A DNA stretch of 14,205 bases from Actinomycetes bacterium. Lineage in GTDB: Bacteria > Actinomycetota > Actinomycetes > Actinomycetales > Beutenbergiaceae. This document shows, piece by piece, positions 1 to 7,595 of this stretch. How positions within the stretch are numbered: the first letter of the stretch is position 1; each line of letters starts with the position of its first letter. The DNA is taken from NCBI GenBank assembly GCA_021793935.1, contig JAJYRV010000020.1, positions 1-14,205 on the forward strand, written 5' to 3'. Below the pieces are notes generated by a model. That model made no database searches and was not told the origin of the DNA. It saw nothing but the letters and a program-made list of their open reading frames with translations. The position numbers were made by a program, and so were the translations under genes.

Positions 1-56
1 GCGGCGGGGGCCTGGGAAACGTGGGGGCGACGAATCGCGTGGGCGGGAAGGGCCAT
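1..56 (-). CDS. Start of the gene after rsmH (ftsL position), cut by window edge
   Basis: Only the first 18 codons are inside the window ([18 protein letters not shown]). The ATG at 56-54 shares one base with the rsmH stop codon (TGATG), and an AAGGAG ribosome-binding site lies 8 bases upstream inside rsmH (65-70), so translation is probably coupled to rsmH. In the usual dcw order, mraZ-rsmH is followed by ftsL, a small bitopic division protein that is poorly conserved in actinobacteria. The visible residues, rich in Ala, Pro and basic side chains, fit a cytoplasmic N-terminal tail but prove nothing. The call as FtsL rests on position only. Confidence 0.6.
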   Translation of the reverse strand, partial: MALPAHAIRRPHVSQAPA

Positions 57-1033
57 CAGCTACGCTCCTTTCGGGGACGAGTCTTTTCGGCGGCGCGCAG
101 CCGCACGGGTTTGGATCGGGGGTTGTCGGCGATCTCCTGGGAGTCCGCCTGTTCCGCCCCCCGGGTAAGCAGGGTGAGATAGGGGGCGTGTTCGGGAAGC
201 TCGACCGGGAAATCGGGAGGCGTGGCGGAGGTGGCTCCGCGGGTCAGTTCGCGCTTGACGATGCGGTCCTCGAGCGACTGGTAGGACATGACCACGAGGC
301 GCCCACCGATCCGGAGCGCGTCGATCGCGGCGGGAAGGGCACGGGAGAGGATCTCGAGCTCCTCGTTGACGGCGATCCGCAGCGCCTGAAAGGTGCGTTT
401 GGCCGGGTTGCCCCCCGTGCGGCGGGCGGGGGCGGGGATCGCTTCGCGGATGAGGTCGACGAGCGCGCCGGAGGTGGCCACCGGGTCGGTGCCCCGGCGG
501 GCGACGATGGCTTCGGCGATCCGGCCGGCGAACTTCTCCTCGCCGTAGACCCGCAGGATCCGCCGGAGCTCCGCCTCGGGCAGCTCCGCGAGAAGCTCCG
601 CGGCGCTCGCGCCTCGGGTCTGGTCCATCCGCATGTCGAGCGGGGCGTCCTGGGCGTAGGCGAAGCCGCGGACCGCTTCGTCGAGTTGCATAGAACTCAC
701 GCCCAGATCCATGAGAATGCCGCTCGCCCCCTCCCCCGCTTGGTCGGCGGCGACATCGGCGATCGCGTCGTAGGTGGCGTGTACGGGGACGAACCGGTCG
801 GAGAACCCGGCGAGCCGCTCGGTGGCAAGGGCGAGCGCCCGAGGGTCGCGGTCGATTCCCACGACCGTGAGGGCGGGGAAGGTCTCCAGCAGCAGTTCGC
901 TGTGCCCCCCGAGCCCAAGCGTCGCGTCGATGACCACGGGGGCAGGTGCTGCTTCGATCGGTGGCCGGAGCAGCTCGATGCACCGCGCCGCCATCACCGG
1001 TACGTGGACCGGGTGGGAAGGTGAGCGGTGCAT
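56..1033 (-). CDS. rsmH: 16S rRNA (cytosine(1402)-N(4))-methyltransferase RsmH (MraW)
   Basis: RsmH transfers a methyl group from S-adenosylmethionine to N4 of C1402 in 16S rRNA, tuning the ribosomal P site. The 325-residue product has family length and all family blocks: HVPVM near residue 10, the SAM-binding DATLGLGGH at 36-44 and [12 protein letters not shown] at 59-70, then [10 protein letters not shown] (109-118), [16 protein letters not shown] (122-137), [19 protein letters not shown] (208-226) and [11 protein letters not shown] (250-260). The ATG at 1033 has a GAAAGG site 5 bases upstream. It lies 130 bases downstream of mraZ, a wider gap than usual, in which I see no convincing promoter or U-tract terminator. 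It is therefore probably transcribed from the mraZ promoter. The stop codon overlaps the start of the next dcw gene. Confidence 0.97.
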   Translation of the reverse strand: MHRSPSHPVHVPVMAARCIELLRPPIEAAPAPVVIDATLGLGGHSELLLETFPALTVVGIDRDPRALALATERLAGFSDRFVPVHATYDAIADVAADQAGEGASGILMDLGVSSMQLDEAVRGFAYAQDAPLDMRMDQTRGASAAELLAELPEAELRRILRVYGEEKFAGRIAEAIVARRGTDPVATSGALVDLIREAIPAPARRTGGNPAKRTFQALRIAVNEELEILSRALPAAIDALRIGGRLVVMSYQSLEDRIVKRELTRGATSATPPDFPVELPEHAPYLTLLTRGAEQADSQEIADNPRSKPVRLRAAEKTRPRKERS

Positions 1034-1163
1034 GTGAGCCTTTCGGGGAGTGAAGTGGAGGGGGTGTGTTCCTCGTCTGGCCAGGACTCCCTCCGCCTGG
1101 CTCTGGCGCCGGGGAAGTGCGTCAGAACCGCGGTGAGAGACCTCGCCATACGAGGGTCAGCGG

Positions 1164-1592
1164 TTACATTCCGGGGACCACCTCCTCGGTGAGTTCCGCG
1201 TAGATGTCCTCTTGGGCGAGGAGGTAGTCCTCCCATGCCTGGGCATCCCAGATCTCGATCTTTGATCCGGACCCGATGACGGCGAGCTCCCGACCCAGAC
1301 CCGCGTACTTGCGCAGGATCGCGGGGATCGTGACCCGTCCTTGCTTATCGGGAACCTCGTCGGTGGCGCCGGAGAGGAACACACGCATGTAGTCCCGCGA
1401 TTGCTTGGAGGTGAGGGGGGCTTGACGGAGGCGGTCGTGGATTTCTTTGAATTCATCGCGGGGAAAGGCGTAGAGGCAGCGCTCCTGGCCGCGGGTGATG
1501 ACGATGCCCCCGGACATGGCTTCGCGGAACTTCGCCGGCAGGATGAGACGCCCCTTGTCATCAAGCTTCGGCTCGTATGTACCAAGGAACAT
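1164..1592 (-). CDS. mraZ: Transcriptional regulator / division protein MraZ
   Basis: MraZ is the first gene of the dcw cluster. In E. coli and other bacteria it is a ring-forming DNA-binding protein that represses its own operon. The 142-residue product carries two tandem SpoVT/AbrB-type repeats, each with the family signature: DDKGRLILP at 11-19 and DKQGRVTIP at 82-90. The start is set at 1592 because the family begins MFLGTYE and because an AGGAGGTG ribosome-binding site lies directly before it. An in-frame ATG at 1706 would add 38 residues with no family similarity and would place coding sequence over the promoter. Upstream are a TTGACA/TAATGT promoter and four 10-bp-spaced repeats, which fits autorepression. 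rsmH follows on the same strand. Confidence 0.96.
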   Translation of the reverse strand: MFLGTYEPKLDDKGRLILPAKFREAMSGGIVITRGQERCLYAFPRDEFKEIHDRLRQAPLTSKQSRDYMRVFLSGATDEVPDKQGRVTIPAILRKYAGLGRELAVIGSGSKIEIWDAQAWEDYLLAQEDIYAELTEEVVPGM

Positions 1593-1594
1593 GT

Positions 1595-1602
1595 CACCTC
1601 CT
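1595..1602 (-). promoter_or_regulatory. Strong ribosome-binding site that fixes the mraZ start
   Basis: AGGAGGTG on the minus strand matches the anti-Shine-Dalgarno almost perfectly. The AGGAGG core ends 4 bases before the ATG at 1592, which supports that start over the longer frame from 1706. Confidence 0.8.
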
Positions 1603-1640
1603 ACCACCCAGTCGCCACCAGATAGCACCACATTACTCCA
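1601..1640 (-). promoter_or_regulatory. Probable MraZ operator: four TGG-led repeats at 10-bp spacing
   Basis: Read on the minus strand, 5-base units start at 1640, 1630, 1620 and 1610: TGGAG, TGGTG, TGGTG and TGGGT, each followed by 5 unrelated bases. This is the architecture known for E. coli MraZ (TGGGN repeats separated by 5 bases), with degenerate units. The first unit overlaps the -10 hexamer of the mraZ promoter and the last ends just before the ribosome-binding site, an ideal position for autorepression. Binding by this MraZ is inferred from position and pattern. Confidence 0.7.
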
Positions 1641-1657
1641 CTTCCCTCCCCTGTCAA
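1630..1657 (-). promoter_or_regulatory. mraZ/dcw promoter (TTGACA - 16 bp - TAATGT)
   Basis: On the minus strand a perfect -35 TTGACA (1657-1652) is followed after 16 bases by TAATGT (1635-1630), which fits the actinobacterial TANNNT -10. Transcription would start near 1623, about 30 bases before the mraZ ATG. The MraZ-type repeats begin at the -10 element. Confidence 0.75.
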
Positions 1658-1770
1658 CTTTATTCGCCGATATTCCTCGCGTTTTTCTGACGTAGCTGCA
1701 GGTCAACGCGGGTGGGGCGAAGTGGAGGGCGATTGCCCTATTTCGCTGAGCCCCGGGGGGGCGGCCAGGC

Positions 1771-1776
1771 TAGGCT
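1771..1776 (+). promoter_or_regulatory. Putative -10 element for a leaderless moxR transcript
   Basis: TAGGCT ends exactly 6 bases before the moxR ATG at 1783, which would put the transcription start at the A of the start codon. No Shine-Dalgarno sequence is visible, as expected for a leaderless mRNA. I see no good -35 hexamer at 16-18 bases, so the call rests on the -10 fit and spacing. The same hexamer and spacing recur before the aldo/keto reductase at 13989. Confidence 0.5.
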
Positions 1777-1782
1777 CTAGTC

Positions 1783-2700
1783 ATGCGTGAGTCCTTGCGT
1801 TCGCTTCAGCACAACCTTGACCAAGCACTGCGGGGGCGGCCCGACGTCGTCCGCCTCACCGCCGCGGTATTCCTCGCGGGCGGGCACCTGCTGCTGGAAG
1901 ACGTTCCTGGGGTCGGCAAGACGACGCTCGCCCGCGCGCTCGCGCATTCGGTTGGGGGCACGATGGGCCGGATCCAATTCACCCCGGATCTCATGCCTGC
2001 CGACCTCACCGGGGTGACGGTGTACCGGGCGGAGAGCGGGGAGTTCGTGTTTCATCCGGGCCCGGTCTTCGCCTCGGTCGTCGTTGCCGATGAGATCAAC
2101 CGGGCCTCTCCGAAGACGCAGTCGGCGTTGCTCGAGGCGATGCAGGAGGGCCAGGTGACCGTGGACGGCACGAGTCACGCGCTGCCCAGCCCGTTCATGG
2201 TCATCGCTACGCAGAACCCGTTCGAGATGGCAGGCACCTACCCGTTGCCGGAAGCTCAGCGCGACCGATTCATGGCCCGCACGGCGATCGGATACCCGGA
2301 TAGTTCTGACGAGTTCATGGTGCTGCGCTCCGGCGGGTGGGATCCCGTTGCCACCCCGCAGATACTCGATATCGACGCGGCGCAGGCGCTCCTCGCCCAG
2401 GCAGCAGAGCAGCATGTTGCTGACCGCGTGCACACCTACGTGCTCGACCTCATCCGGAGCACCCGTTCCCACCCGCAGGTGCTCCTCGGTGCCTCTCCGC
2501 GCGCAGGTTTGCACCTCATCGCCCTCTCCCGCGCATGGGCGCTGCTCGCGGGACGGGACCACGTGCTCCCCGACGACGTGCAAGCAGTCGCGATCGCGGG
2601 GCTAGGTCACCGGATCACGTTGACGAAGGCGGCCCAACTCCACGGCGCTAACCCCGAATCCCTCCTTGCCGAAATTCTTACGGAGGTGCCAGTTCCGTGA
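1783..2700 (+). CDS. MoxR-family AAA+ ATPase
   Basis: This is a 305-residue cytoplasmic AAA+ ATPase of the MoxR group, thought to act as a chaperone-like motor that matures or activates partner proteins, often ones encoded beside it with DUF58 or von Willebrand A domains. Visible motifs are Walker A GVGKTT (43-48), Walker B VVVADEIN (99-106), the MoxR stretch SPKTQSALLEAMQEGQVT (109-126), sensor 1 IATQNP (141-146) and EAQRDRFM with a candidate arginine finger (158-164). A SPRAGL segment in the C-terminal lid fits sensor 2. The stop codon overlaps the GTG of the DUF58 gene by four bases (GTGA), so the two are translationally coupled. No own symbol is established for this subgroup, and the true substrate is unknown. 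Confidence 0.93.
   Translation: MRESLRSLQHNLDQALRGRPDVVRLTAAVFLAGGHLLLEDVPGVGKTTLARALAHSVGGTMGRIQFTPDLMPADLTGVTVYRAESGEFVFHPGPVFASVVVADEINRASPKTQSALLEAMQEGQVTVDGTSHALPSPFMVIATQNPFEMAGTYPLPEAQRDRFMARTAIGYPDSSDEFMVLRSGGWDPVATPQILDIDAAQALLAQAAEQHVADRVHTYVLDLIRSTRSHPQVLLGASPRAGLHLIALSRAWALLAGRDHVLPDDVQAVAIAGLGHRITLTKAAQLHGANPESLLAEILTEVPVP
2682..2687 (+). promoter_or_regulatory. Ribosome-binding site that fixes the GTG start of the DUF58 gene
   Basis: GGAGGT lies inside the end of moxR, 9 bases before the GTG at 2697. It supports this start codon within the GTGA overlap. Confidence 0.7.
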
Positions 2701-3752
2701 GCCTTCGCGTCCCTGCCGGTCGCCCTACGCTGCGCGCAGCGGGGCTGCTGATCACCGGCGTGGGGCTCGGCACGGCCGGGGCGTTCACCAGTAGAGAGAT
2801 ACTCGTCTGGTTCGCGAGTATCCTGCTCGCACTCCTCACCGTGGTCTGGGGATGGACGGTGCAAGAATCGGTGCGCGACCGCCGCCGCGCACTCGAGCGA
2901 CGTATCGTTCCCGCGCAGCTCCAGGTCGGGCGCTCCGCCCGCAATTCCTTGACGTTCGCTGCGGCGCGACCGCCACCCCTTTCCCGGATCACCGACACGG
3001 TCCCACGTTCACTGCGGGGCCCGGGAAGCGAAACTGACCGGACGCTACGCCCCACGCGCCGGGGCCCGGTGCAACTAGGGCCGGTGTTTCTCCACCGCTC
3101 CGACCCGTTCGGGTTGTTCTCCTGGCGCAGCACGATGCGCCGCCCCGACGAGGTCATCGTGTGGCCACGCACCGACGCGGTGCCCACCGAAGTGTTCGAC
3201 CGCCTGCGAGCGCTCACGCTCGGAGCTGTCGGATCGCCCGCCCCGGAGATCGATGATCTCTCCCTACGGGAGTACCGCCACGGCGACCCGCTGTCACGGA
3301 TCCATTGGAAACGTACCGCCCAGCACGGCACCCTCCTCGTCCGCCAGGATGACCCGGGGCGGACCACCCATTTCGATCTCCTGCTCCTGCCGGGGTCCGC
3401 CGGTGAGACCGACACCGCGGTCGACACGCTCGCCGCCGCGGCAGCGAACCTCACCGCCCCGGAGACTACACTGCGGCTCCTCACGCCCGGCATTCAGGTC
3501 ACGGGCGAGTTACCCGCGGTATTGACCGCCCTTGCCCACGCGGCGCCGGCGGAGCCCGCTCTTCCTACCGAACGCCCACGCGGCATCGTCGTCGCGGCGC
3601 TGGCTACGGCCACCGAACAGGCTGCTGCTGCGCTCGCTGCGTGGCTCACCGCCGGCGAGCTCGATCCTGAGGCCGTGTTCATCTTCCCCGCCGCCCCGCT
3701 CCCGCCGCCCGCCCGCGAACGCTTACGCGCCTTCACGGTGGTCACGCTGTGA
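2697..3752 (+). CDS. DUF58 domain-containing membrane protein
   Basis: The 351-residue product has two hydrophobic segments near the N-terminus (about 14-30 and 35-54), so it is probably anchored in the membrane with a large soluble C-terminal part. The DUF58 signature is clear at 190-207: LREYRHGDPLSRIHWKRT, i.e. the R-x-Y-x-x-G-D ... I-x-W-K pattern. DUF58 proteins commonly pair with a MoxR ATPase and a transglutaminase-like protein, and are thought to be the ATPase's partner or client. That exact trio is present here with overlapping reading frames. The start is GTG at 2697, backed by GGAGGT 9 bases upstream. The last 70 residues are Ala/Pro-rich and look less conserved. Molecular function is unknown. 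Confidence 0.92.
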   Translation: MSLRVPAGRPTLRAAGLLITGVGLGTAGAFTSREILVWFASILLALLTVVWGWTVQESVRDRRRALERRIVPAQLQVGRSARNSLTFAAARPPPLSRITDTVPRSLRGPGSETDRTLRPTRRGPVQLGPVFLHRSDPFGLFSWRSTMRRPDEVIVWPRTDAVPTEVFDRLRALTLGAVGSPAPEIDDLSLREYRHGDPLSRIHWKRTAQHGTLLVRQDDPGRTTHFDLLLLPGSAGETDTAVDTLAAAAANLTAPETTLRLLTPGIQVTGELPAVLTALAHAAPAEPALPTERPRGIVVAALATATEQAAAALAAWLTAGELDPEAVFIFPAAPLPPPARERLRAFTVVTL

Positions 3753-5860
3753 TGCGGCCCGCGGCGCTCATCGGCCTCCTCCTACTCGCTACCCTCGCCC
3801 CGGTAGTGGCCCTCTCCGCGCTGATCTCTCCGCACGTGTGGTGGGCCTCCGTGGTGGCGGGCGTGGGCCTGGCCGCGGCGACCCTGGCGGCTTTGCGCCT
3901 CTTCACCTCATGGGTGGTTTGGCCGACCCTCATCGCGCTGGGCGTCAGCGGCTTCGGGGTCCTCGGTGTCGAATCCCGCCTGCAGGATTCGGAGTTCGTG
4001 TTCGGGACGTTGGAGTCATTTTCTACGCTGTTCTCCCTCATCCTGCGAGGAGCCGAGACCTTGCGGACCGACACCGCTCCGGTGGGCAGCGGGCCGGGGG
4101 TCGCCCTCATCGTCGCGGGTGCCGTGACCGCCCTGTTCGTCGCCGCCGAATCCCTCGCTGTCGGAGCCGATTCGCCGGCGCTGGCGGGCGTACCGCTACT
4201 GCTTATGTGGGCCCCGGAACTCGTGCTGGGGTCCGATGTCTCCGCGGGGTTGATCCTCCTGTCGGCGGTGGCCTACATCGCGCTGCTCGCCGCGGGCACC
4301 CGGCCGTGGCTGGCCCTGAAGCCCGCGGTTCCCATCGTCGCGGGCGTCACCACCCTCACAGTGCTTGCCACGGTCATCTTCACCCCGTGGGCGTTGTCCT
4401 ACCCGTCCTGGCTCGGCGGGGTGGGCGGATCGGCCTCAACTCGCCTGGATCTGGGGTTGGACATTCGTGACGACCTCGTGCGGGGGGCGAACCGGCCGCT
4501 CATCTACTACCACGGCCTGTCTCCGGCCGAGCTCGGGCCGATCCACTCCCACACTCTTGCCGATTTCGACGGCCGGGAGTGGCACACGGAAGATGAGGAG
4601 GTTTGGCTGGAGACCTCCCGGCTCTTCCCGGAAGGCTATGCCTCGATGCTCGACGAGGGGGAAGAACGCCGCGCCGTGCAGTTCCGCATCGACGATCTCG
4701 CCCAGGACCGATTGTTCCTGCCGGAAAGTCCACGGGAGATGCAGGTGCCGAACCTATACAACCCGTTTAACGATGAGGTGTATTCCGCGGGGGGCGGGAA
4801 GGCGGCCTACGCATTCTCCGGTCTCCCCCTCATTACCGATCCCGAGGTGTGGCACGAGCAGTCCTTGAGCGATGGGAGGCCGACCGACGTCGAGCGCTAT
4901 CTCCAGGTCCCGGCCACGAGCAAGTTCGCGGAGATCGAAGCGCTCACGGAGGAGATCATTGACGGCGCGGAGTCGCCTTACGAGAAGGCGGTCGCGATCC
5001 AGGACTTTTTCCGAAACGACGACCGCTTCGAATACACCACGTCGGTTCCCTCTCCTGACACCGATGACGCGGTGTGGGACTTTCTTGAACACGGTCAGGG
5101 TTACTGCGTGCAATTCGCGACGGCGATGGTCGTCGTGGCGCGCACCGCCGGGATACCCGCGCGTATGGCCGTGGGGTTCTTGCCCGGAACGCCAGCCGGG
5201 GACGGGGGCGAGCCGGGCGGGGTGATTCGGAGCCACGATGCGCACACCTGGCCGCAGCTCTATCTTGGGGCTGCCGGTTGGGCGAGGTTCGAACCCACGC
5301 CCGCCGCCCGCACCGGCGCCGTTCCCGAGAGCGCACAAGGCCTCACCGCGGACCCAGCGCTGGAGGAATCTGAGGACGTGCCCACAGCGGCCCCGACCCA
5401 GGCGCCCACGGATGCGCCGGAGCCCTCGGATTCGCCGGCGGCGGAGGTCTCGGCAACAGACGTGGGCACACGCCGCCTGCCAGCCTGGCCGTTCATCCTC
5501 GCGCTCGCGGTCATCGCCGCTGGGTTCCTCGTTGCGTTCGAACGGCGGCAGCAGGCCCGGGCTCGCGCGGCCTGGGGCACCGAGGAGTACTGGGGCGCAG
5601 CGGTCTCAGCGCTCCGGCCCCTGGGGCTCCACTCCCTACCGGCCGACACGCCCACCGCGCTGCTTCGACGCGCTCAGGACCTCGAGGTTGCGCCTCGGGA
5701 CCCCACTGGCGCCACCTTTGCTCAGGACTTAGCTGGGTTCGCGCAGCTGACCCAGGCAGTCAACGACGTTCGCTATGCGCCCGCTTCGTCGCCGGCGCGA
5801 GTGAAGGATCTGCAGCAATGGTTGGCGGAGACGGAAGAAGCTGCCGAGAACTGGCGGTAG
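3749..5860 (+). CDS. Transglutaminase-like membrane protein (TgpA family)
   Basis: This is a polytopic membrane protein of 703 residues. About six hydrophobic segments fill residues 1-215. An extracytoplasmic part follows with a transglutaminase-like core: GYCVQFATAM with candidate catalytic Cys453, HDAHTWPQ with His499, and GWARFEPTP, where Glu515 sits in the place of the usual Asp. A Pro/Ala/Ser/Asp-rich linker (about 520-575), one more membrane segment (579-597) and a short cytoplasmic tail of DUF4129 character complete it. TgpA-type proteins belong to envelope gene clusters with MoxR and DUF58, and TgpA of Pseudomonas aeruginosa is essential there. The substrate is not established, but action on the cell surface is likely. 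The start is GTG at 3749 (4-base overlap with DUF58) or the ATG at 3752 (TGATG, 1-base overlap). Both are consistent with translational coupling. Confidence 0.9.
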   Translation: MMRPAALIGLLLLATLAPVVALSALISPHVWWASVVAGVGLAAATLAALRLFTSWVVWPTLIALGVSGFGVLGVESRLQDSEFVFGTLESFSTLFSLILRGAETLRTDTAPVGSGPGVALIVAGAVTALFVAAESLAVGADSPALAGVPLLLMWAPELVLGSDVSAGLILLSAVAYIALLAAGTRPWLALKPAVPIVAGVTTLTVLATVIFTPWALSYPSWLGGVGGSASTRLDLGLDIRDDLVRGANRPLIYYHGLSPAELGPIHSHTLADFDGREWHTEDEEVWLETSRLFPEGYASMLDEGEERRAVQFRIDDLAQDRLFLPESPREMQVPNLYNPFNDEVYSAGGGKAAYAFSGLPLITDPEVWHEQSLSDGRPTDVERYLQVPATSKFAEIEALTEEIIDGAESPYEKAVAIQDFFRNDDRFEYTTSVPSPDTDDAVWDFLEHGQGYCVQFATAMVVVARTAGIPARMAVGFLPGTPAGDGGEPGGVIRSHDAHTWPQLYLGAAGWARFEPTPAARTGAVPESAQGLTADPALEESEDVPTAAPTQAPTDAPEPSDSPAAEVSATDVGTRRLPAWPFILALAVIAAGFLVAFERRQQARARAAWGTEEYWGAAVSALRPLGLHSLPADTPTALLRRAQDLEVAPRDPTGATFAQDLAGFAQLTQAVNDVRYAPASSPARVKDLQQWLAETEEAAENWR

Positions 5861-5931
5861 CCGTAGGCGGCCATACCGATGCGACCGACCGCGGCAGAAA
5901 CGGCCTCCCAATGACGGGCGGCAAGCCCGAC

Positions 5932-6294
5932 TTAGCGGTTACGCCGGCGATCGTCCCAGCGGTCATCTAGGCGGTCCATGAACGCCTTCCGCTTGGGAGC
6001 AGCCTTACCCTTCTGCTGCTTGGGCGCGGCACGGTCGACCTCGGACTTCCTGGTCGCAAGGAGGACCCCACCGAACATGAGGAGGAACCCGATGATCCCC
6101 AGCCAGGTCTGCCCCGCCGCTACCCCACCGATGAGCGCACCAAGTCCCGCAATGACCACTAATATGCCAAGGGCCATATGGACAGGTCGGCGGCTCCTGC
6201 GACCGGTGATGGCATCCACCAATCGAGGATCGTCGGAGCGGAGCTGCTGCTCCATCTGCTCCAACACGCGCTGCTCGTATTCTGAGAGAGGCAT
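5932..6294 (-). CDS. DUF3040 domain-containing small membrane protein
   Basis: This 120-residue protein opens with the DUF3040 signature MPLSEYEQRVLEQMEQQL and DDPRLVDA (to residue 28). Two transmembrane segments follow (about 38-60 and 64-81), then a short, highly basic tail rich in Lys and Arg. The family is essentially actinobacterial and of unknown function. It often lies near dinB and the dcw start, as here. An AGGAG site lies 5 bases before the ATG. It is 44 bases downstream of dinB on the same strand. A TATCCT that could be its own -10 overlaps the dinB stop codon (6341-6346), but no matching -35 is seen, so both read-through from dinB and a separate promoter are possible. It converges with the transglutaminase gene, and no clear terminator lies in the 71 bases between. 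Confidence 0.92.
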   Translation of the reverse strand: MPLSEYEQRVLEQMEQQLRSDDPRLVDAITGRRSRRPVHMALGILVVIAGLGALIGGVAAGQTWLGIIGFLLMFGGVLLATRKSEVDRAAPKQQKGKAAPKRKAFMDRLDDRWDDRRRNR

Positions 6295-6338
6295 GTCGGC
6301 TCCTGATGTCGCGGGGCAACGGGTTTGTTGCTGTGTTA

Positions 6339-7586
6339 CTAGGATATGCCCGATCGGCGATTCCTGGTAGCCGGTCGGGATATGAGTGACCCGGCTCGCA
6401 CCTTACTCTCCCCGAATCGGGCGTGAATCTCATCCATGACGCGCTCCGCTTCCCGCCGTTCTGGCCCGTCATCATCGAGAAAGGGCTGAATCGCCGTGGT
6501 GGCGGAGTCTGTCAACCCCTCGCAACGGATCCCGAGCAGGCGCACCCCGTTGTGAGGGATGGCTAGCTGCTCGAACAGGGTTATTCCGGCCTGGTAGATC
6601 TCGTAGGCGACGTCGGTGGGGTTGGTCAGTGTGACAGAGCGGGTCACCGTTGTGAAATCGCCGAACCTCACCTTGATCGCGACGACGGCGCCGAGCAGCT
6701 TATGCGCCCGAAGGCGGGCTGCGCAGCGGTGGGCCTGGTCGAGGAGAACCGCGTGCATATCCTCCCGCTCGGTGAGGTTCGTGGGGAAGGTCTGTTCGTG
6801 ACCGATCGATTTGTCTTCGCGTTGCACCTCAACGGGCCGGGGATCCTTGCCCCAGGCGAGGTCGTGGAGCCTCGCAGCGGCAGCGGAACCTAGCAGGCTC
6901 GTGAGTGCGCGCACCGGCGTGTGAGCGAGTTCCTTGACGTTGGTGATCCCGGCGTTCGCGAGCCTCGCTTCAGTGCGTTCCCCCACTCCCCAGATCGCAC
7001 CGACCGGTAGCGAGTGCAAGAATTCGATCGTTGCGGGCTCGGGGATGAGTAACATGCCGTCGGGTTTCGCATGCCCGGAGGCGAGCTTGGCAACGAACTT
7101 CGTGGCTGCAATGCCCACAGATGCCACCACGCCTAATTCGGCGGAGATCTGGCTCCGGATCGAGGCGGCGATCACCGCCGGTGAGCCGAGGCGGCGTCGA
7201 GCCCCGGAGACGTCCAGGAACGCTTCGTCGATGGAGAGCTGTTCAACGATGGGAGTGACGTCTCGGAGGATCTCCATCACCCGCAGCGATATGGCGCGGT
7301 ATTTCTCGTGGTGGGGAGGCAGAATCACCGCGTGCGGGGCGAGCGCTCTCGCCTGATTCATCGGCATCGCCGAATGCACGCCATATTCGCGCGCTTCGTA
7401 GGTCGCCGCGAGGACGACCCCGCGCTGTTGACCGCCGACGATGACGGCGCGCCCCCGCAGGTCGGGCCGCTCCAGAAGTTCGACCGCGGCGAAGAACGCA
7501 TCCATATCCACATGCAGGATCGGGGTGGCCGAGTCGTCGTTCCCCCAGTTCCTGCGGGCATCTTTAGCCCGCGCTCCTCGCGACAT
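6339..7586 (-). CDS. dinB: DNA polymerase IV (Y-family translesion polymerase)
   Basis: DinB is the error-prone Y-family polymerase that copies past damaged template bases. The 415-residue product begins with the extension typical of actinobacterial forms (RRNWGNDDSATPILHVDMDAFF). Catalytic acidic residues are Asp27 in HVDMDAFF and Asp120/Glu121 in LSIDEAFLDV. Phe32 lies where the E. coli steric gate Phe13 sits. AATKFVAKLASGHAKPDG (palm), PVGAIWGVGERTEARL (helix-hairpin-helix) and the little-finger region with KSIGHEQTF follow. I do not see a clear beta-clamp motif at the C-terminus. The start lies 9 bases after the SAV_6107 stop codon with no obvious Shine-Dalgarno sequence, so coupled translation from the upstream gene is likely. 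The shared promoter carries a LexA-type box, in line with SOS control. Confidence 0.96.
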   Translation of the reverse strand: MSRGARAKDARRNWGNDDSATPILHVDMDAFFAAVELLERPDLRGRAVIVGGQQRGVVLAATYEAREYGVHSAMPMNQARALAPHAVILPPHHEKYRAISLRVMEILRDVTPIVEQLSIDEAFLDVSGARRRLGSPAVIAASIRSQISAELGVVASVGIAATKFVAKLASGHAKPDGMLLIPEPATIEFLHSLPVGAIWGVGERTEARLANAGITNVKELAHTPVRALTSLLGSAAAARLHDLAWGKDPRPVEVQREDKSIGHEQTFPTNLTEREDMHAVLLDQAHRCAARLRAHKLLGAVVAIKVRFGDFTTVTRSVTLTNPTDVAYEIYQAGITLFEQLAIPHNGVRLLGIRCEGLTDSATTAIQPFLDDDGPERREAERVMDEIHARFGESKVRAGSLISRPATRNRRSGIS

Positions 7587-7595
7587 GGAACGAGA

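Noticed and set aside
188..1024. 278-codon plus-strand frame opposite rsmH
   Set aside because: It is a Gly/Arg-rich shadow of rsmH with no family resemblance.
1080..1101. GCCAGG...CCTGGC inverted repeat between mraZ and rsmH, as a terminator
   Set aside because: It has only a 6-bp stem with a 10-base loop and no T run on either strand. The dcw genes are expected to be co-transcribed.
994..1236. 80-codon minus-strand frame across the mraZ-rsmH gap
   Set aside because: It overlaps the ends of both real genes and its sequence is Arg/Pro-rich and unlike any known family. The gap itself shows no ribosome-binding site for it.
1593..1706. Longer mraZ from the ATG at 1706
   Set aside because: It would code through the TTGACA promoter and the repeats. 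The family start and a strong ribosome-binding site are at 1592.
1777..2583. 268-codon minus-strand frame opposite moxR
   Set aside because: It is a shadow of the clearly conserved moxR, and the translation is low-complexity and His/Arg-rich.
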